From Epiperipatus broadwayi (taxonomy: Eukaryota; Onychophora; Udeonychophora; Euonychophora; Peripatidae), in assembly GCA_028023455.1 (NCBI GenBank), contig JAQFVV010012420.1, positions 618,001-682,000 on the forward strand: a stretch of 64,000 nt of DNA, given 5' to 3'. The translations under genes and the position numbers were made by a program. Every line of letters begins with the position of its first letter. The first letter of the stretch is position 1. The notes below the pieces were generated by a model. The model was given only the letters and a program-made list of their open reading frames with translations, had not been told where the DNA came from and searched no databases. This document shows, one piece after another, positions 11,540 through 23,660 of this stretch.

Positions 11540-14500
11540 GATGATGAAATAGTCCACTATATAAATACAGTACAACTAAAATACCATCACAGGAAAACAC
11601 TAAATATGTATGTTTCTTAATTACTGTATATTATTTTCAGAACACCTGATTAATTTTATTGATTTTGTAACTTAGTAAAAAAAATGTTGTTTATACCCAA
11701 GTGATTTCAAATCAAAAGAAAAACATTTTAAAACGTGAATGTGTGCATTGTGCATTTAAAATAAGCGCTAATGAATAATCTACATAGTGCAGCACATTTT
11801 GCACAAGCTTATTACACTAAAGGTTTTGGTTTTACATATTTTTATACATTGCATTCGATAATTTTTTTAATATGTATTTTTTTCTCATAGACCCCCATTA
11901 TAAATACGTATTCTGTATACGATATTCTTGATTAACAATGAGTTTTGGAGGACCAGTTGCCGTCGCTAAGGGGGGGGGGGATAAAGGTGTATAACACTTG
12001 AAGTTTGGCTTCATACTTAACAATTTTTTTTTGGCTTTGAATTAAAACCTATACACGATAGATAGATATTTGTGCCCCACGAGGACAAGGCTATGAATTA
12101 TAGAAATTTTTGATTTTGTTAAAGAAATCGGTTTGTGTCACTACTGCATTAGATAATGACATTTTCATTCACAGTAAGATAATATTCTTCATGCAGGACT
12201 AACATACTGCAAATTTAGTTTCTGCTTTGTATTGAAACTAAATTTTAAAATATATTTCTGAATAATCATTATTCGGATACTGATTATTAGTTAAGATACT
12301 TACGTAGTTCTCTAATTGATTTTACTTGATTATAATCATTGATGAATCAATTTCCTGCACTTTTGTGCTTGATCACCGGGATTTCATTGAATGGCAAGGT
12401 GGGTTTTTTTTTTAAATGCTATTAAATTAAGTGCCTTTTAACTGCTTGAATCTAGAGTGCCATATTGAATTTTTTTTAAAAACTGACCTGAGACACAATT
12501 TTCACAATAACTTCAGTTTTAATTATGTTCGAGCAAAAACATTTACATTAATAGAAACTAGAAAAACTAAGGAAAACAATAAGTCTAAGACAAATAGTGA
12601 TAACTATTTAAAAAAGGGAGGGGGGTTTCAACAGCCGACATAATTATTACTTTGTTCATAATTTCTAATTCATCATTAAGTTTAAATTACATCTTAAGTG
12701 ATAATTTCTTTGTATTCCTCACACAATTATCTTTCAAACCATATATATGTTTTACTTTAGATAATCTATAGCTTCAGAATCTCCAAAAGTCTTCGCATAA
12801 TCTTGTACCCCAAAAGTTACCAAAACTCAAAGGCGTCTATAAGAAAAAGATTCATCCTAATAAAAGATACAAAATAAATCATTTCCAGAAGATAGATATG
12901 GCATTTTTCATCATAGCAATTGGCTTCTTGGCTATCTAAAACTAGAAATTGTATCACTGATAAAATTAGTTTCATCTCTTCATTTTATATTTTTTTGTGT
13001 GCATCAGTCATGTTTATATTCTTTATTCACACTAGTGGTGCAATCTTGTTATATAGATATAATTTATTTGCATATAGTCCATTTGTTAGCTATAGACTTG
13101 AAAATAATGTGATGAAAGATATGGCAAAACTAGTGACTCCACAAATGAGTATCAAGGCATAGGCAAGAATCAGAATTTGATTTTTTGCATATGCAATCCT
13201 TCTGTACATTTGATTGTTAGTTTTGTAAATCATTATTTGTTATACAACATGCAAGAGTAAATACACCATATAAACAATAAATTATTAAACCTTTTGAGAA
13301 TCATTTTTATAAAATGAGTGTAAATAAACATAGAATTTATATAGACATGCACCACTACAAACGAAATTAATAAAAATTAAATCATTTTTTCATATAATTA
13401 AAAAATATTCAAAAAATTAAAATTGTATACTTAAGAGCCAGATATTCTGCGATTACGTTTAGACTCCATGTAAGGCTTTGTGAATCAGCATATTTTTAGT
13501 CCCATAAAAGTTTTCTGCCTTTATCACTTTGTGGAAAGTACAAAATTGATCCAAAAAAAATTAAATGCGCCGATTATGAAAAAAATTAATAGAAAATCAA
13601 TTTCATTGGATTTTTTTTTGTTAAAGACATCTTTAAAAGGCTACATCGGAGATCTATCAAATGCCAGGATTTCTGTTGGCGTCATGCTTATAGTTTTTAC
13701 GTCATTAAAAAAACCATTTCGACAAATCAAATAAGATGCGCGAGATAATACCCGCTTGGTAAAGAATAAAACTTAATCTGTCTTTCATATGTATATATAG
13801 CCATGCCAATCTTGCAACAGTGACATATATACAATTAGGTAGGATGAGAAATAGCTCATATAAAGATTTGCTCTATTCTAGACACTGAATTGTATCTTAT
13901 TGAATTTGTAGTGGCTTTTAATTAAATGTCTTTCTATGAAGCTGGGGGTTTACTAAATTGTATGGAGATGATAGTCTATTTTAATGTAATGAGAATATTA
14001 CTTAACTACTGAAAGTGAAACTTCCTTTAGATGTTAACTTGGCTATAAGTACCTGTAGTGGAGTTGCTAATAGTTGTTTGGGTTCTGCTATTTATAGTTT
14101 AGTTTTGTATTGGGACTTAATTAGCAATCTTGTGCTTGACTAATATATCTAAGAAATTATTTCCTGTAATTAAGAGTTAGTTATTAAATTTATATTTTGT
14201 CTAACATTAAAACAAATCACCTGCTATTAGAAAAATCAGATCCAGGCACAGATTCTCAATATTTCAGAATGCTTTTCAAAGATTGTCAAATTCAATCCAT
14301 TTAATAATATACAACCTGGTTTTTGAAGTATGGTGTTATTTCTAATTTTACGTAAATATTTATGATTCGATGCTTTAGACCATAGTGTGGAGTTGATAAT
14401 CTAGATCTTACCCTGGTAAAAACATACTTAATGTTAATCATTGGAGAGCAAAGAATTATTCAGTAGTTTAAAATATGGTATTCTTCTGGGGGTTTTTTTT

Positions 14501-15543
14501 TAATCATTGGATGACTATGTATTTTTGAAATATAGTAGAATCTGGTGTTGATCTTTATGCATGTGGTATAGTTATGGGCTTTCATATCCCAGTATTATTT
14601 TTTACTGAGGTTTGTATGGCAAATGGATATAAAGAAAATAACGCATGGCAATCTTTTTAAAAGCATTCACAGCTCACCATTAATGAAAAATGCAGAAATT
14701 AAAACATTATTGTAGTTTGTAAATAAATATTTGAATTTAGGTAAAATATATGGATTTCATTAATTTTTTATTAATATACATTTATTATATGCATTCTACA
14801 GCAAAGCATTAAGATATATGGAATGTTAGATTTAGCTTTCTAGATATATATCAATGTTAGCTTGATTCAAATATTTTAGGATAGCAATTTGAAATTAAAC
14901 TTTAAAAATTGAGGTTTTTAGTATGGGATCAAAAATGTTTGGTTTTTCGACTTGGAACAGTTGAAACTAAGCTATTTGTGTCACAAACTAGAATGCTTAA
15001 CAAAATGATTTCATTATATAAATATATAAAAATGCCATATTTTTAGCAAGTAATATTCACTTGAATTTTTTCTTATTAATATATATATAAATAAGTCTAT
15101 ATACTTTGATTATAACACAATTTAAATTTATGCATTATATTCATCTTACATTCTGAAAGTAAAAGCTGACAATCTCATTTCATTTTTATTTCAGCTCATT
15201 TTGGGTTCATGTTTAACTTATTCTAATATGGGTTTCCTTTTATCTCTTCTAGTTTTCAAATGACATGATTATCCTTCACATTCTTGATTTATTGTTTTAC
15301 TTTATCTATTAATTTGACTTTAACATTTCCATTTGTCATGTATTATTCACTCTACTTATCAATTATCATTATAATATATATTATTTCAATTGTCTTTGAT
15401 TTTAAATAAGTATGCTTAATATTTGTATCATTAAAATACACATGAGTATTGTTCTATCTGAAATGGATATTTTTTATTTTGTACAAATTTTTCTGTGATG
15501 ACGTATATTCAATTATAATGATATGTATGCTTTATTTTGTTTT
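11540..15543. other. upstream region or 5' intron of the eIF4H-like gene, no exon recognised
   Basis: AT-rich throughout. Because a 3' splice site lies at 15,544-15,545, some of this is presumably intron and a non-coding first exon may lie in it or further left. No promoter, first exon or conserved peptide could be identified. Small open frames at 12.4, 12.9 and 13.5 kb have no recognisable content. Confidence 0.4.
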
Positions 15544-15553
15544 AGAGTAAATC
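15526..15553 (+). other. 3' splice site and start context of the eIF4H-like exon
   Basis: A pyrimidine-rich stretch ending TTTTGTTTTAG places the acceptor AG at 15,544-15,545. The exon then begins AGTAAATC directly before ATGG. This means the last intron lies in the 5' untranslated region, eight bases ahead of the start codon. Purine at +4 and a moderate context support ATG 15,554 as the start. Confidence 0.65.
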
Positions 15554-16027
15554 ATGGCAAGTTTTGGAATGGGATCAAGAGATTTTAGACATAATGATGG
15601 AGCTCGAAGCAGGCCACTTCCACGAGAACCTCCATTTACAGCTTTTGTTGGAAATCTTCCAAATGGTATAGTACAGGCAGATGTTGATCAGTTGTTTGGA
15701 AGTCTGAGAGTAAAAAATGTACGACTCATTAATGATAGAGAAACAGATCGTTTCAAAGGTTTTGGTTTTGTTGAATTTGAAGACCTGGAATCTTTGAAGG
15801 AAGCATTAGCTTTTGATGGAGAAAGTTTTGAAAATAGAACTCTTCGAGTCGACATAGCTGCTGGCCGTCAAAATCAAAATCGTAACAGATTTGAGGGAGG
15901 ACGTGACAGTGATAGTTATGGAGGAGGTAGAAGTGGTGGCTTTAGAGGTAGGGGTGGGGGAAGAGGTCGTGGATATTATTCCAATCGTGGGGGAGGATTT
16001 GGTGGTGGTAGCTACAATTATTCTTGA
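15554..16027 (+). CDS. eIF4H-like RNA-recognition-motif protein
   Basis: A 157-residue protein with one RNA recognition motif (residues about 28-104) and a C-terminal arginine/glycine-rich tail (105-157). RNP2 is FVGNLP at 31-36 and RNP1 is KGFGFVEF at 68-75. The order PPFTAFVGNLP, VRLINDRETDRFKGF, SLKEALAFDGE and RTLRVDIAAGR follows eukaryotic initiation factor 4H closely. eIF4H stimulates the helicase eIF4A when mRNA 5' leaders are unwound for cytoplasmic translation. The protein is shorter than vertebrate eIF4H (about 230-250 residues) and lacks the C-terminal extension after the RGG tail. The whole RRM lies in one exon behind a 5'-UTR intron, so it is either an intron-poor gene or an old retrocopy that gained an upstream exon. 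The intact frame amid decayed DNA argues for selection. A donor-like AGAG/GTAGGG at 15,944-15,953 could allow splicing to unseen 3' exons. Confidence 0.88.
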   Translation: MASFGMGSRDFRHNDGARSRPLPREPPFTAFVGNLPNGIVQADVDQLFGSLRVKNVRLINDRETDRFKGFGFVEFEDLESLKEALAFDGESFENRTLRVDIAAGRQNQNRNRFEGGRDSDSYGGGRSGGFRGRGGGRGRGYYSNRGGGFGGGSYNYS

Positions 16028-16325
16028 ATGCTAGAATAACAAAATACCCATGACAATTTTCCAATAATTTTATCTTGTATTCATTTTATAATTTAAATTC
16101 AATTTATTATTTAACTGTACATAATATATATGTGTGTGTCTACATACATATACACTTGTGTATATAAGAATTCACATTTTATTTAATGAAAAACTAAAAC
16201 TTGTTATTGACAAAATCAGCAGCCTTACAAAAAAAAAATGGGGTATAAATTTTTTTTTTTTACCAGAATGGGTTTTTTTCAATTTTGTGTTTAATAGTTT
16301 GCAGTATTTTGCTATACTTTATAAA

Positions 16326-16331
16326 AATAAA
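16326..16331 (+). terminator. poly(A) signal, AATAAA
   Basis: First AATAAA in the correct orientation about 300 bp past the stop codon of the eIF4H-like exon. It implies a 3' untranslated region of roughly 16,028-16,345. In sequence this AT-rich the hexamer could be coincidental. Confidence 0.45.
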
Positions 16332-16345
16332 ATGTAATTGAAACT

Positions 16346-17950
16346 GTCAGTTATAGTAATGGAAAATGAAGTAAATTTTTTCCTCTTCGAAGTGTATTCT
16401 TTGTAAAGTATGAAGATATCAGTCCAATTTATTTACTCTTAATTGTTCTTATGTGAAACATTATTTTTAAAAACCGCTTGTACAATTTTTTTGACATTTG
16501 ATTGGTTGAAAATGATCGTGTCCATTTTTTACAAAAATATATAGCACTTTTATTTTACATTTTGTAAGGATCATACATATGAAAATCTTTATTAATTCAA
16601 ATTATTTCTTGCAAATCATAATTATTACTCTTTTTAAAGTCTTATTCAAAATTAGGTCGGAATAACTTATAAAAGCATTGTAGTGTATTTTGTATTTTTA
16701 AAGACATTGATTAGTCTCTGTATAACAGGGGTTCAACTTTGTTAATTATCTATTGGATCATTAGGTCCTAAATTATTTTGGACCAGTTTCATTGGTCTTC
16801 CACTATGGACTTCAATTAATTAAAATGTCTATTTGTGCACAAATTTTGTAACTGCATTATCACTTCTGCCATCAAATGTTACATTAATAATTATAGTTTC
16901 TTGCTGAATATTTTATTTTGTAGATGAATGATAACCATTACATGTGCCCAGAAATTATTCATAAAAAAATATTTTTGTAGTATCTTTATAAATGTATAAT
17001 TCAAAATCAACTGATTCTGACTTCTTACTATTATTTTATTTATAAATTTCTCATTTTCATATAATATATATATTTTGTTTTTGTTTGTTTTAAAAAAATA
17101 TCTCCAGATGATATTGTAAAGTGGTTGAATATTGCTCAATATACCAAGTCTGTTATCTGTTTGAATAATACTAATCTTCAACTCTATTATTAAAAAAAGT
17201 ATTACATTCTTTTGCAATTTTTTTTCCTTTTTTTTTCATGAAACTGAAATTTAATTTTGTACACAAATTTCTAGAAATCACTTGATATCAAACTTAATGA
17301 ATCTGTAAGCTATGGTAGTGCAGTTAACTACAGATTACATAGTGAACACTTAATTTTTTTATATGTATTTTATATTATTTTGTTTTAAAGCTTACATTCA
17401 TATTACTGAATAAAAATTAAAAGTTATTGGAATTTTTAAGTTTTTTTTTTTTTTTGTTATTTTTTTTCCTTCCCTCCACAAAGTATATTGCAAACAATGG
17501 CAATCTCAAACTGCTTTCAGTTAGAAAATTAATATATAATTTTCATAAAATCCTGACAAAATGAGATTTATATTAAAATAAATGATTTTTATTTTAATAA
17601 ATTAAATAAAAATAATTTAGTGGTTCAGGATAAGGATATATACACATTCCAGAAATGACAAACCCAAATATTTGAAATTCCATTCAATTAACTAAAAAAA
17701 ATGTTTATAACTTTAATATCTGAGAATCAATGTTAAGAAACCTTAGTTTTTTGTATATTTTTCAAAAGCAATATTTTATTCTATTAAGAAATCTCAATTT
17801 TGTGATATTTCCTCGTCATCAAATCAACTTGGGGGGGGGGTGGTTTCCATGATAATGTATTGTCTGTTGATCTTATTGCAGTATTGAAGTCCATCTAATT
17901 GCTGATTATTTTCCTTTTTTTTTTTTACTGTTATATTTCTCGTTTGCCCT
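16346..17950. other. AT-rich DNA, nothing recognised
   Basis: No gene found. A minus-strand frame at 16,891-17,217 is low-complexity with no domain. Poly-T and G10 tracts are present. Confidence 0.5.
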
Positions 17951-18060
17951 TTAAAGTAGCGTAGTGACTAACTCATCAGCCTGACATACCATAATCTGAA
18001 ATTTGAAACCAGCAATATGTCAATGCAACCTTAGGACTTTTCATCAATTGTCAGCTGATT
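17951..18060 (+). mobile_element. tRNA-derived SINE head, degraded
   Basis: An A-box-like TAGCGTAGTGACTAACTC at about 17,957 is followed by ATCAGCCTGACATACC. About 40 bp later a degraded B box (ATTTGAAACC at 18,001) precedes AGCAATATGTC. Spacing and order match a tRNA-derived SINE head rather than a functional tRNA. Confidence 0.5.
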
Positions 18061-21000
18061 GTAAATATTACATGCAAATTTGATTAATCTAGATAAATAT
18101 TCGTATGCTGAGCAGAAAAACAAAAAATGTATTCTGATATAGATTCATATCTATATCTGGTTAAATATCATTTGTTAAATTCCTTATTGCTTATGGCTTC
18201 CTTAAATTAAAAATCTTCATCACTGAACAAAAGCAATAAATATTTTTCAATGCTATTTTTGTATTTACCCAAAGTTTGAAAATGTTATAGCTTGAACAAT
18301 TTACATGTAAAGATATTTTACATTTGTAATTATTGATCCACTACTGAATGAGTATCCAAGTCTCAGGTTTATAAGTAGGCAGCTGAATAAACTTTTTTTT
18401 TAGAATAGAAAAAGTATTTACAGATTTTCTCAAAAGTTAAAACCGATATGGAAAAGTACACTAGTTATAACAAATATATTGTACAACATTGTCCCAAATA
18501 TACAATTTTAAGAGAAGTCATATTCAAATTTTATTTTTATGAATACAATTTAATTCCTCAATGGTCTAATGCTAAAAATATCAGTAGGATATTTGTAATG
18601 TAAATATTTAAATAGTTTTATGCCATTTAATGATGACCCTATTTCTAGAAAAAAGATTGTCATCAGTACTTGATTCCTCTTCAGCCCTGGAAACTTGAGT
18701 TGCAATTCAAATGGGTACTATTATGGTTTTACTATCATTTAAATTATCCACCCCCTGCTAATAAATTCAGTTGCAAAATCATTTTAACTTAATTTACATT
18801 GTGTTGATGCTGACAGCTGCTGCTATTACCAAGAAGAAAGCTTCTGCCATCAGAACAAAATTTCTTTTCTGGAATCCGGGCGGGCCCTTACAGGATGCTA
18901 TCAGTTAGACTAATTGCATCCAGGGTTTTTAACTAGATGTTACTACTTATCCAGGCTATATTAATCTAAACAAAAGTTTTAATACATTATTCAGTTGCCT
19001 GTTAGATTCTGTCAAGTGAAAATATGGTTGTGTAGTGTATTCCAGCCAAGTTGAAACACACCATTGCTTATTTCTCCCTTATCACAATTTTGTTAGCATC
19101 TCATTATTTGAATCTACAGATTATTTTAATGAATACTTTATATAAATCAATCAGTATTAGTCATGAATGTTTGCTGTTGTGAATTTTGTTAATAGTTAAG
19201 GCTGCCTTCTAATAACATATCTATTGTGATAGATGAAGCAAGTACTTAGATTGTTACTGAACCATTAGCAATCATTTAAGTTTTTGTGCTTTCAGATGTA
19301 CCCAAAATAATACCAAGCTCTTCACAAAATACAGCAAAATAGTCAATAATCAGTGGGTTAAGTCTATAAGTAAGTTTGTTTTGTACATGAGTATGTGATG
19401 AAAATTTGCTGCCTTACAAGCTTTACTTAGATATGCATTCTAGAAATTGGAAAGAGGTAATATAATAGTTTTATGTAGAAAGCTTGCTTTGGACAAGTGG
19501 TCCACATATGAGTTAAATGAATAAAAAGCAACCCAAATGAATATTTACTGACTGAGACAGCAATATATAGATGTCCTGTTGATATAAATCTGAAAAAAGG
19601 CTAAAGACATTACTGCATATTCTCATCATTAAATATTTCTGTGTTTAAAAACGATTCTTAGGTCTAGACTTAATTTCTTTACTGAAATTGAATGTGTGGA
19701 TCAATCTTATGAATAAATGTTTCATTAGAAATTGCAGACTTTCGAAATATTTTGTGGAAAAGAGAAACTACAAATTTATATTTTTAAATTGTGTAATGTA
19801 GGCAATATTAGCTTATTTAATATAATATATTGGATTGAAAAGTTTTACATGTATAAATACGGGTATTCAAATATTTCCTGAGATTTTAATATATTACAAT
19901 AACATTTTTTAAAAAAATTGTCTCTTTACAAAAACCCTTGTGATCTATATTTTATATGCACAATGATAAAATGTTAACATTGAAAAGACGCAGTTGTAAA
20001 GATATGATTAATTAAGTTTAAAATACATTGTTTTATAATATAATAATTTTTTTTGAATTTAATAGAAGTGTAAAATAAATAATTTGTCGGGGCGGGGGTC
20101 CAGGCATTTTCTCTGATGTGTCATTCATTTCATTAAAATGATAATACAAGAACTGGTGACTTGGAAATAAATTAATTTTTATCTCGAATTGTGATCTACC
20201 CCCCTTAAAACTGCTATAATTAAAAGAAATTGATTAGATGGCCTTGGTGATTAATTTGTAATTAAATAAATTCAATTATTAACAGTGTCAAACTGATAAT
20301 AGATTGCAGGAACATAATTCCTGGATGTAGTGTCATTTTGAAATTAATTTTATGCATGTATATATATGTTGTAAGAGAAAAATAAGTCATGGATAGCAAT
20401 GACTGAAGGACTTCTGTATATTTTGATATAATCTAGGTTGATCTTGTCATTTTTTTCAAATAGTCTTTTGCAAGCAAGTTAGGATTTTTTCAGATAGCTG
20501 CTCTGTATTATTCATTAAATGAGTATCTAAGATGTTCATAATTGGAAGGTAAATATCCCAAAATAATTTTGTTTAATTATATATATAACGCATGAATTAA
20601 GAAATTAAAAAATATTGTAATATGACGCAGTTTTCATTATTTAGGGTGGAAATAATTATGATTTGTTTTTAAGCATCCTTCCATATCAATTCCGGACATC
20701 TTCAGAGTATGTTTGCCTGAAAGCATATTAAAACATTTTTTTCACATAATTACATATTTCATTCTGCAAAATACCGTAAAGTACAATACCATATAAACTG
20801 TAAATGATTATTGATATTAATTGCATAAAATCAAATGAATAAAGTTTGGATATTTCCTATTATTAGTTTGTTTTGAAATATAAGATATTCAGAGAAAAAA
20901 AGGTATAAAATGAAAACAACTATTAACGTTATACCATACCATCAATAAAAAATTTTTTTTTTTTTTTGTTGTTTCCAAGTAATTATCCATTAATATAAAT

Positions 21001-21362
21001 GTATCGAAAACACTCTTTCGTTAGTCCATTTAAAATATATTGAATCTTTAAGATAAATGAATTAATTTTAAAAGTTGGAACATATTTTTAAAATACAATG
21101 ACTTTTGTGACTATTAACTATGGTGCAGAATATAATGAAAAGTTACTATATATCAATAGATGAGACAAGAATGTAGGCTTATATTGACTTCTACACTTTT
21201 TTTTTTTTTTTTAATTTTGACATTGGTATGTCTGCATATAAAAATTTGTGGTGACCTATCAAAACTTAGTATTTACCAAAGCCAAAACAGTATTTATTAA
21301 GCATTTTAATTCTAAAAAAGGCATTTTGTTGCTTGGAAAATCAATGTTCAAGTATTGAAGTG
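18061..21362. other. AT-rich DNA, nothing recognised
   Basis: No coding exon, RNA gene or repeat arm was supported. A short GC-rich island (GAATCCGGGCGGGCCCTTAC near 18,874) stands out but has no recognised content. Confidence 0.5.
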
Positions 21363-21430
21363 ACAGTTGAACTGATCCATGGATCTCTAGCTTTTGAGTT
21401 CACTGCTGCACTAAATCACATGGGACTGAT
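21363..21430 (-). mobile_element. tRNA-derived SINE head, degraded
   Basis: On the minus strand TTAGTGCAGCAGTGAACTCA is followed by AAAGCTAGAGATCC and a degraded B-box region. The same GCAGTGAACTCA(T/A)AAGCTA core recurs on the minus strand near 57,520-57,560, so the two are likely one family. Confidence 0.45.
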
Positions 21431-22127
21431 TTTATTAAATATGCCACTTACATGCATGTATATCAAATCAGTGGGTAAATAATTATTAATATTTGATTAC
21501 TTTTGATATTCAAAACTGCTTGGTTATTTTTCAATCTCATTTTTTTTCTTGGCAACTAATGATTACGTTATACAAGAGGTGTGGGTGTAATTAAAAAAAT
21601 TCATTAAGTTTTAAAATAACCAATGAAAAAGAATAAAATGTGAAAAGATTGTGATGTATTGGCAAAATGTAAAGTTTATTAATAGCAAATTATGTAAAAA
21701 TATTAACATGCATAACAAATTAAGTTGTATACATACATTATTTATGAAAAGTAATACAATTGGTGCTTTAAGGCAGATAAAAAATGACTTTAAATAATAT
21801 ATAGGTAGATGTGTGCTTTATTTACAATTTATACATGCTGTAAATGCTAATAACTGAATAAATGCTGACATAGTGTACAACTCAGAAAAATATACTGCCA
21901 AATTTTCTTTAGTTAATTTGAGAACATTAAGTTACATAATAAAACACTTTTTTATGGATATGGTATTTTTTATCAAAAAATAAAAGAACAAGCCAGCCAC
22001 ATGGTTTTAGGAATCTTGTTAATGTATAATTTCAAATATTTACACAGCCTTCAACATGGTTTTTATTCTTCATTTTAATTAAAATTGGAATTATGAAAAA
22101 GATAAAAATATGCACTAAAAAAACCCA

Positions 22128-22210
22128 AAAGTACTGTAATACTTTGAATATAAGATGCCCCCTGCCCATTTTGGGTCTATAAAAAAGGGATGTGTCTTTA
22201 AATTCGAACC
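22128..22210. repeat. short inverted repeat resembling a DNA-transposon end
   Basis: GAATATAAGATGCCCC at about 22,146 is partly mirrored by GGGATGTGTCTTTAAATTCG at about 22,187, separated by CCCATTTTGGGTCTATAAAA. A related edge, GGTGTTATATTCGAAGTAAT, occurs near 24,049-24,069. It looks like a terminus of a dispersed DNA element. Superfamily not assigned. Confidence 0.4.
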
Positions 22211-22309
22211 TAATATTTTTAACATTTATGCTGTACATGTGCATTGGATTATGATCTGTAGAATAGTTAAATCTTAAGGAAAAGATTTAACATTAAGTGT
22301 CAATATTTT

Positions 22310-22930
22310 TGAATTTTGTAAACTGCTTTTTTCAAATTGCTAATTTTATCGAGAAAACCATACTGAATAGCCTTTAGAATTTTTTTTTACAACTAATAAA
22401 TCAATAGAATGAGATAAGGATCTGCCTTCGCTCTGATTGGTTTTTTGTTCTCTATACAAGAGGATGTCTGATCTTTTCATTTTCAATGAAAACGTGCTTT
22501 AGAATCTTAATGCTATTTTGGTGGTTTTATTTAGAAAATTACTAGAATACTCCTTAGAATTTTTTTTATTACTAATTTGAGATAACCTGCCTTCACTATC
22601 ACTATGATTGTAGTTTTCTAGACTAGCACTCCTGTCAATCATTTTGAGTTTCAATAAACTTTATTTTGATTTTCAAAGTGGAATCTTAAGATTATTTTGC
22701 CAATTTTATTTTATCAATAAAACTACTGAATAATCTAGTTTTTTTTTTTTTTTTCAACTAATAAAAACAATACAACAATGAGAGTCAGAGCTTGCCCTAG
22801 TTGGTTATTTTTTTGTTCTCTACACAAAACGCCTTTCAACGATTTTGACATTTCCAATATCTTCATTTTGATTTTCAAAGTGAAAACGTATGTTTTAGAA
22901 TCTTTATACAATTTTTTCCAGAAAATATTT
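22310..22930. repeat. tandem triplication, period about 185-200 bp
   Basis: Three diverged copies, starting near 22,310, 22,505 and 22,695. Each carries an A/T-rich lead, a TTTTATY..GAAAA motif, a poly-T run, a CTGCCTTC or GCTTGCCC motif, a TTGGTT/TTGTTCTCTA motif, a CAATTTTCATTTTGATTTTCAAAG-like block and a TTTAGAATCTTA-like close. A fourth, distant copy lies at 62,350-62,600, so the unit is dispersed as well as tandem. Confidence 0.6.
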
Positions 22931-23399
22931 ATGAAAGTAAATCTCGGATAATTCTTCATTGTAAAACATTAGAAATGACTAAGTGAAGTTTCATTTTTGC
23001 TAACTAACCTAGATCTTCATCCTTCTATGCAGTCATCTGCTACACTTAACGCTTCTTTCTAAGGTAACAAGGAAATATATCATCATAAGTATTGTATATC
23101 GTTTGCAAATAGAACTTTAATTAATTATAAAATAATTGCAAAAAAAGTTAAGCCAAGAGAAAAAATGTCGGAGATTAAAGGTTTTTCAGGGTGGTGATAA
23201 CTTTAAAAGTAAAAAATTCCCAATATGGTAAGTAGAAAAAAAAATCCCATAGATTGTAAAAAAATAAAATTAATTGCTTATTTAAATGACAAAGATATAT
23301 GATACAGATCCATACAAAACAGATATGGGATACTGCTTACAATAAGATATGATAATGAAATAAATTTGATCTTTATTACAAAATATACAACTGATAGAG

Positions 23400-23660
23400 A
23401 AAATGTTGCTTTCATATAAAATTACAATTTGCTAAGTTCTAAGCATTTGGAGTTATATATGTATTGCAATACAAACACATTCTACAACAATCTTTATTCT
23501 ACAGCATTGTAATATATTGTATTGTTATTGGTGATAAAAATAATTACCTCTGAAATATTTACAATTCGCTATGGTCTAAACCCAAGTAGTTGTGTGTATA
23601 CTTACATTCTACAACACAAAATAAACTTTTACACAACAGCATTATTCCTGCAGTTTTACA
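23400..23660. repeat. diverged tandem duplication, period about 140 bp
   Basis: Two copies share TTACAATTTGCTA / TTACAATTCGCTA, an internal ATTCTACAACA motif and an ACAGCATT close. No coding content. Confidence 0.45.

Noticed and set aside
12431-13734. Small frames at 12.4-13.7 kb as upstream exons of the eIF4H-like gene
   Set aside because: No eIF4H-like or other recognisable residues. The start codon with its own acceptor at 15,545 indicates upstream exons are non-coding.
16720-16815. CAGGGGTTCAACTTTG near 16,728 as a hAT terminus
   Set aside because: No convincing inverted partner or 8-bp duplication on the other side.
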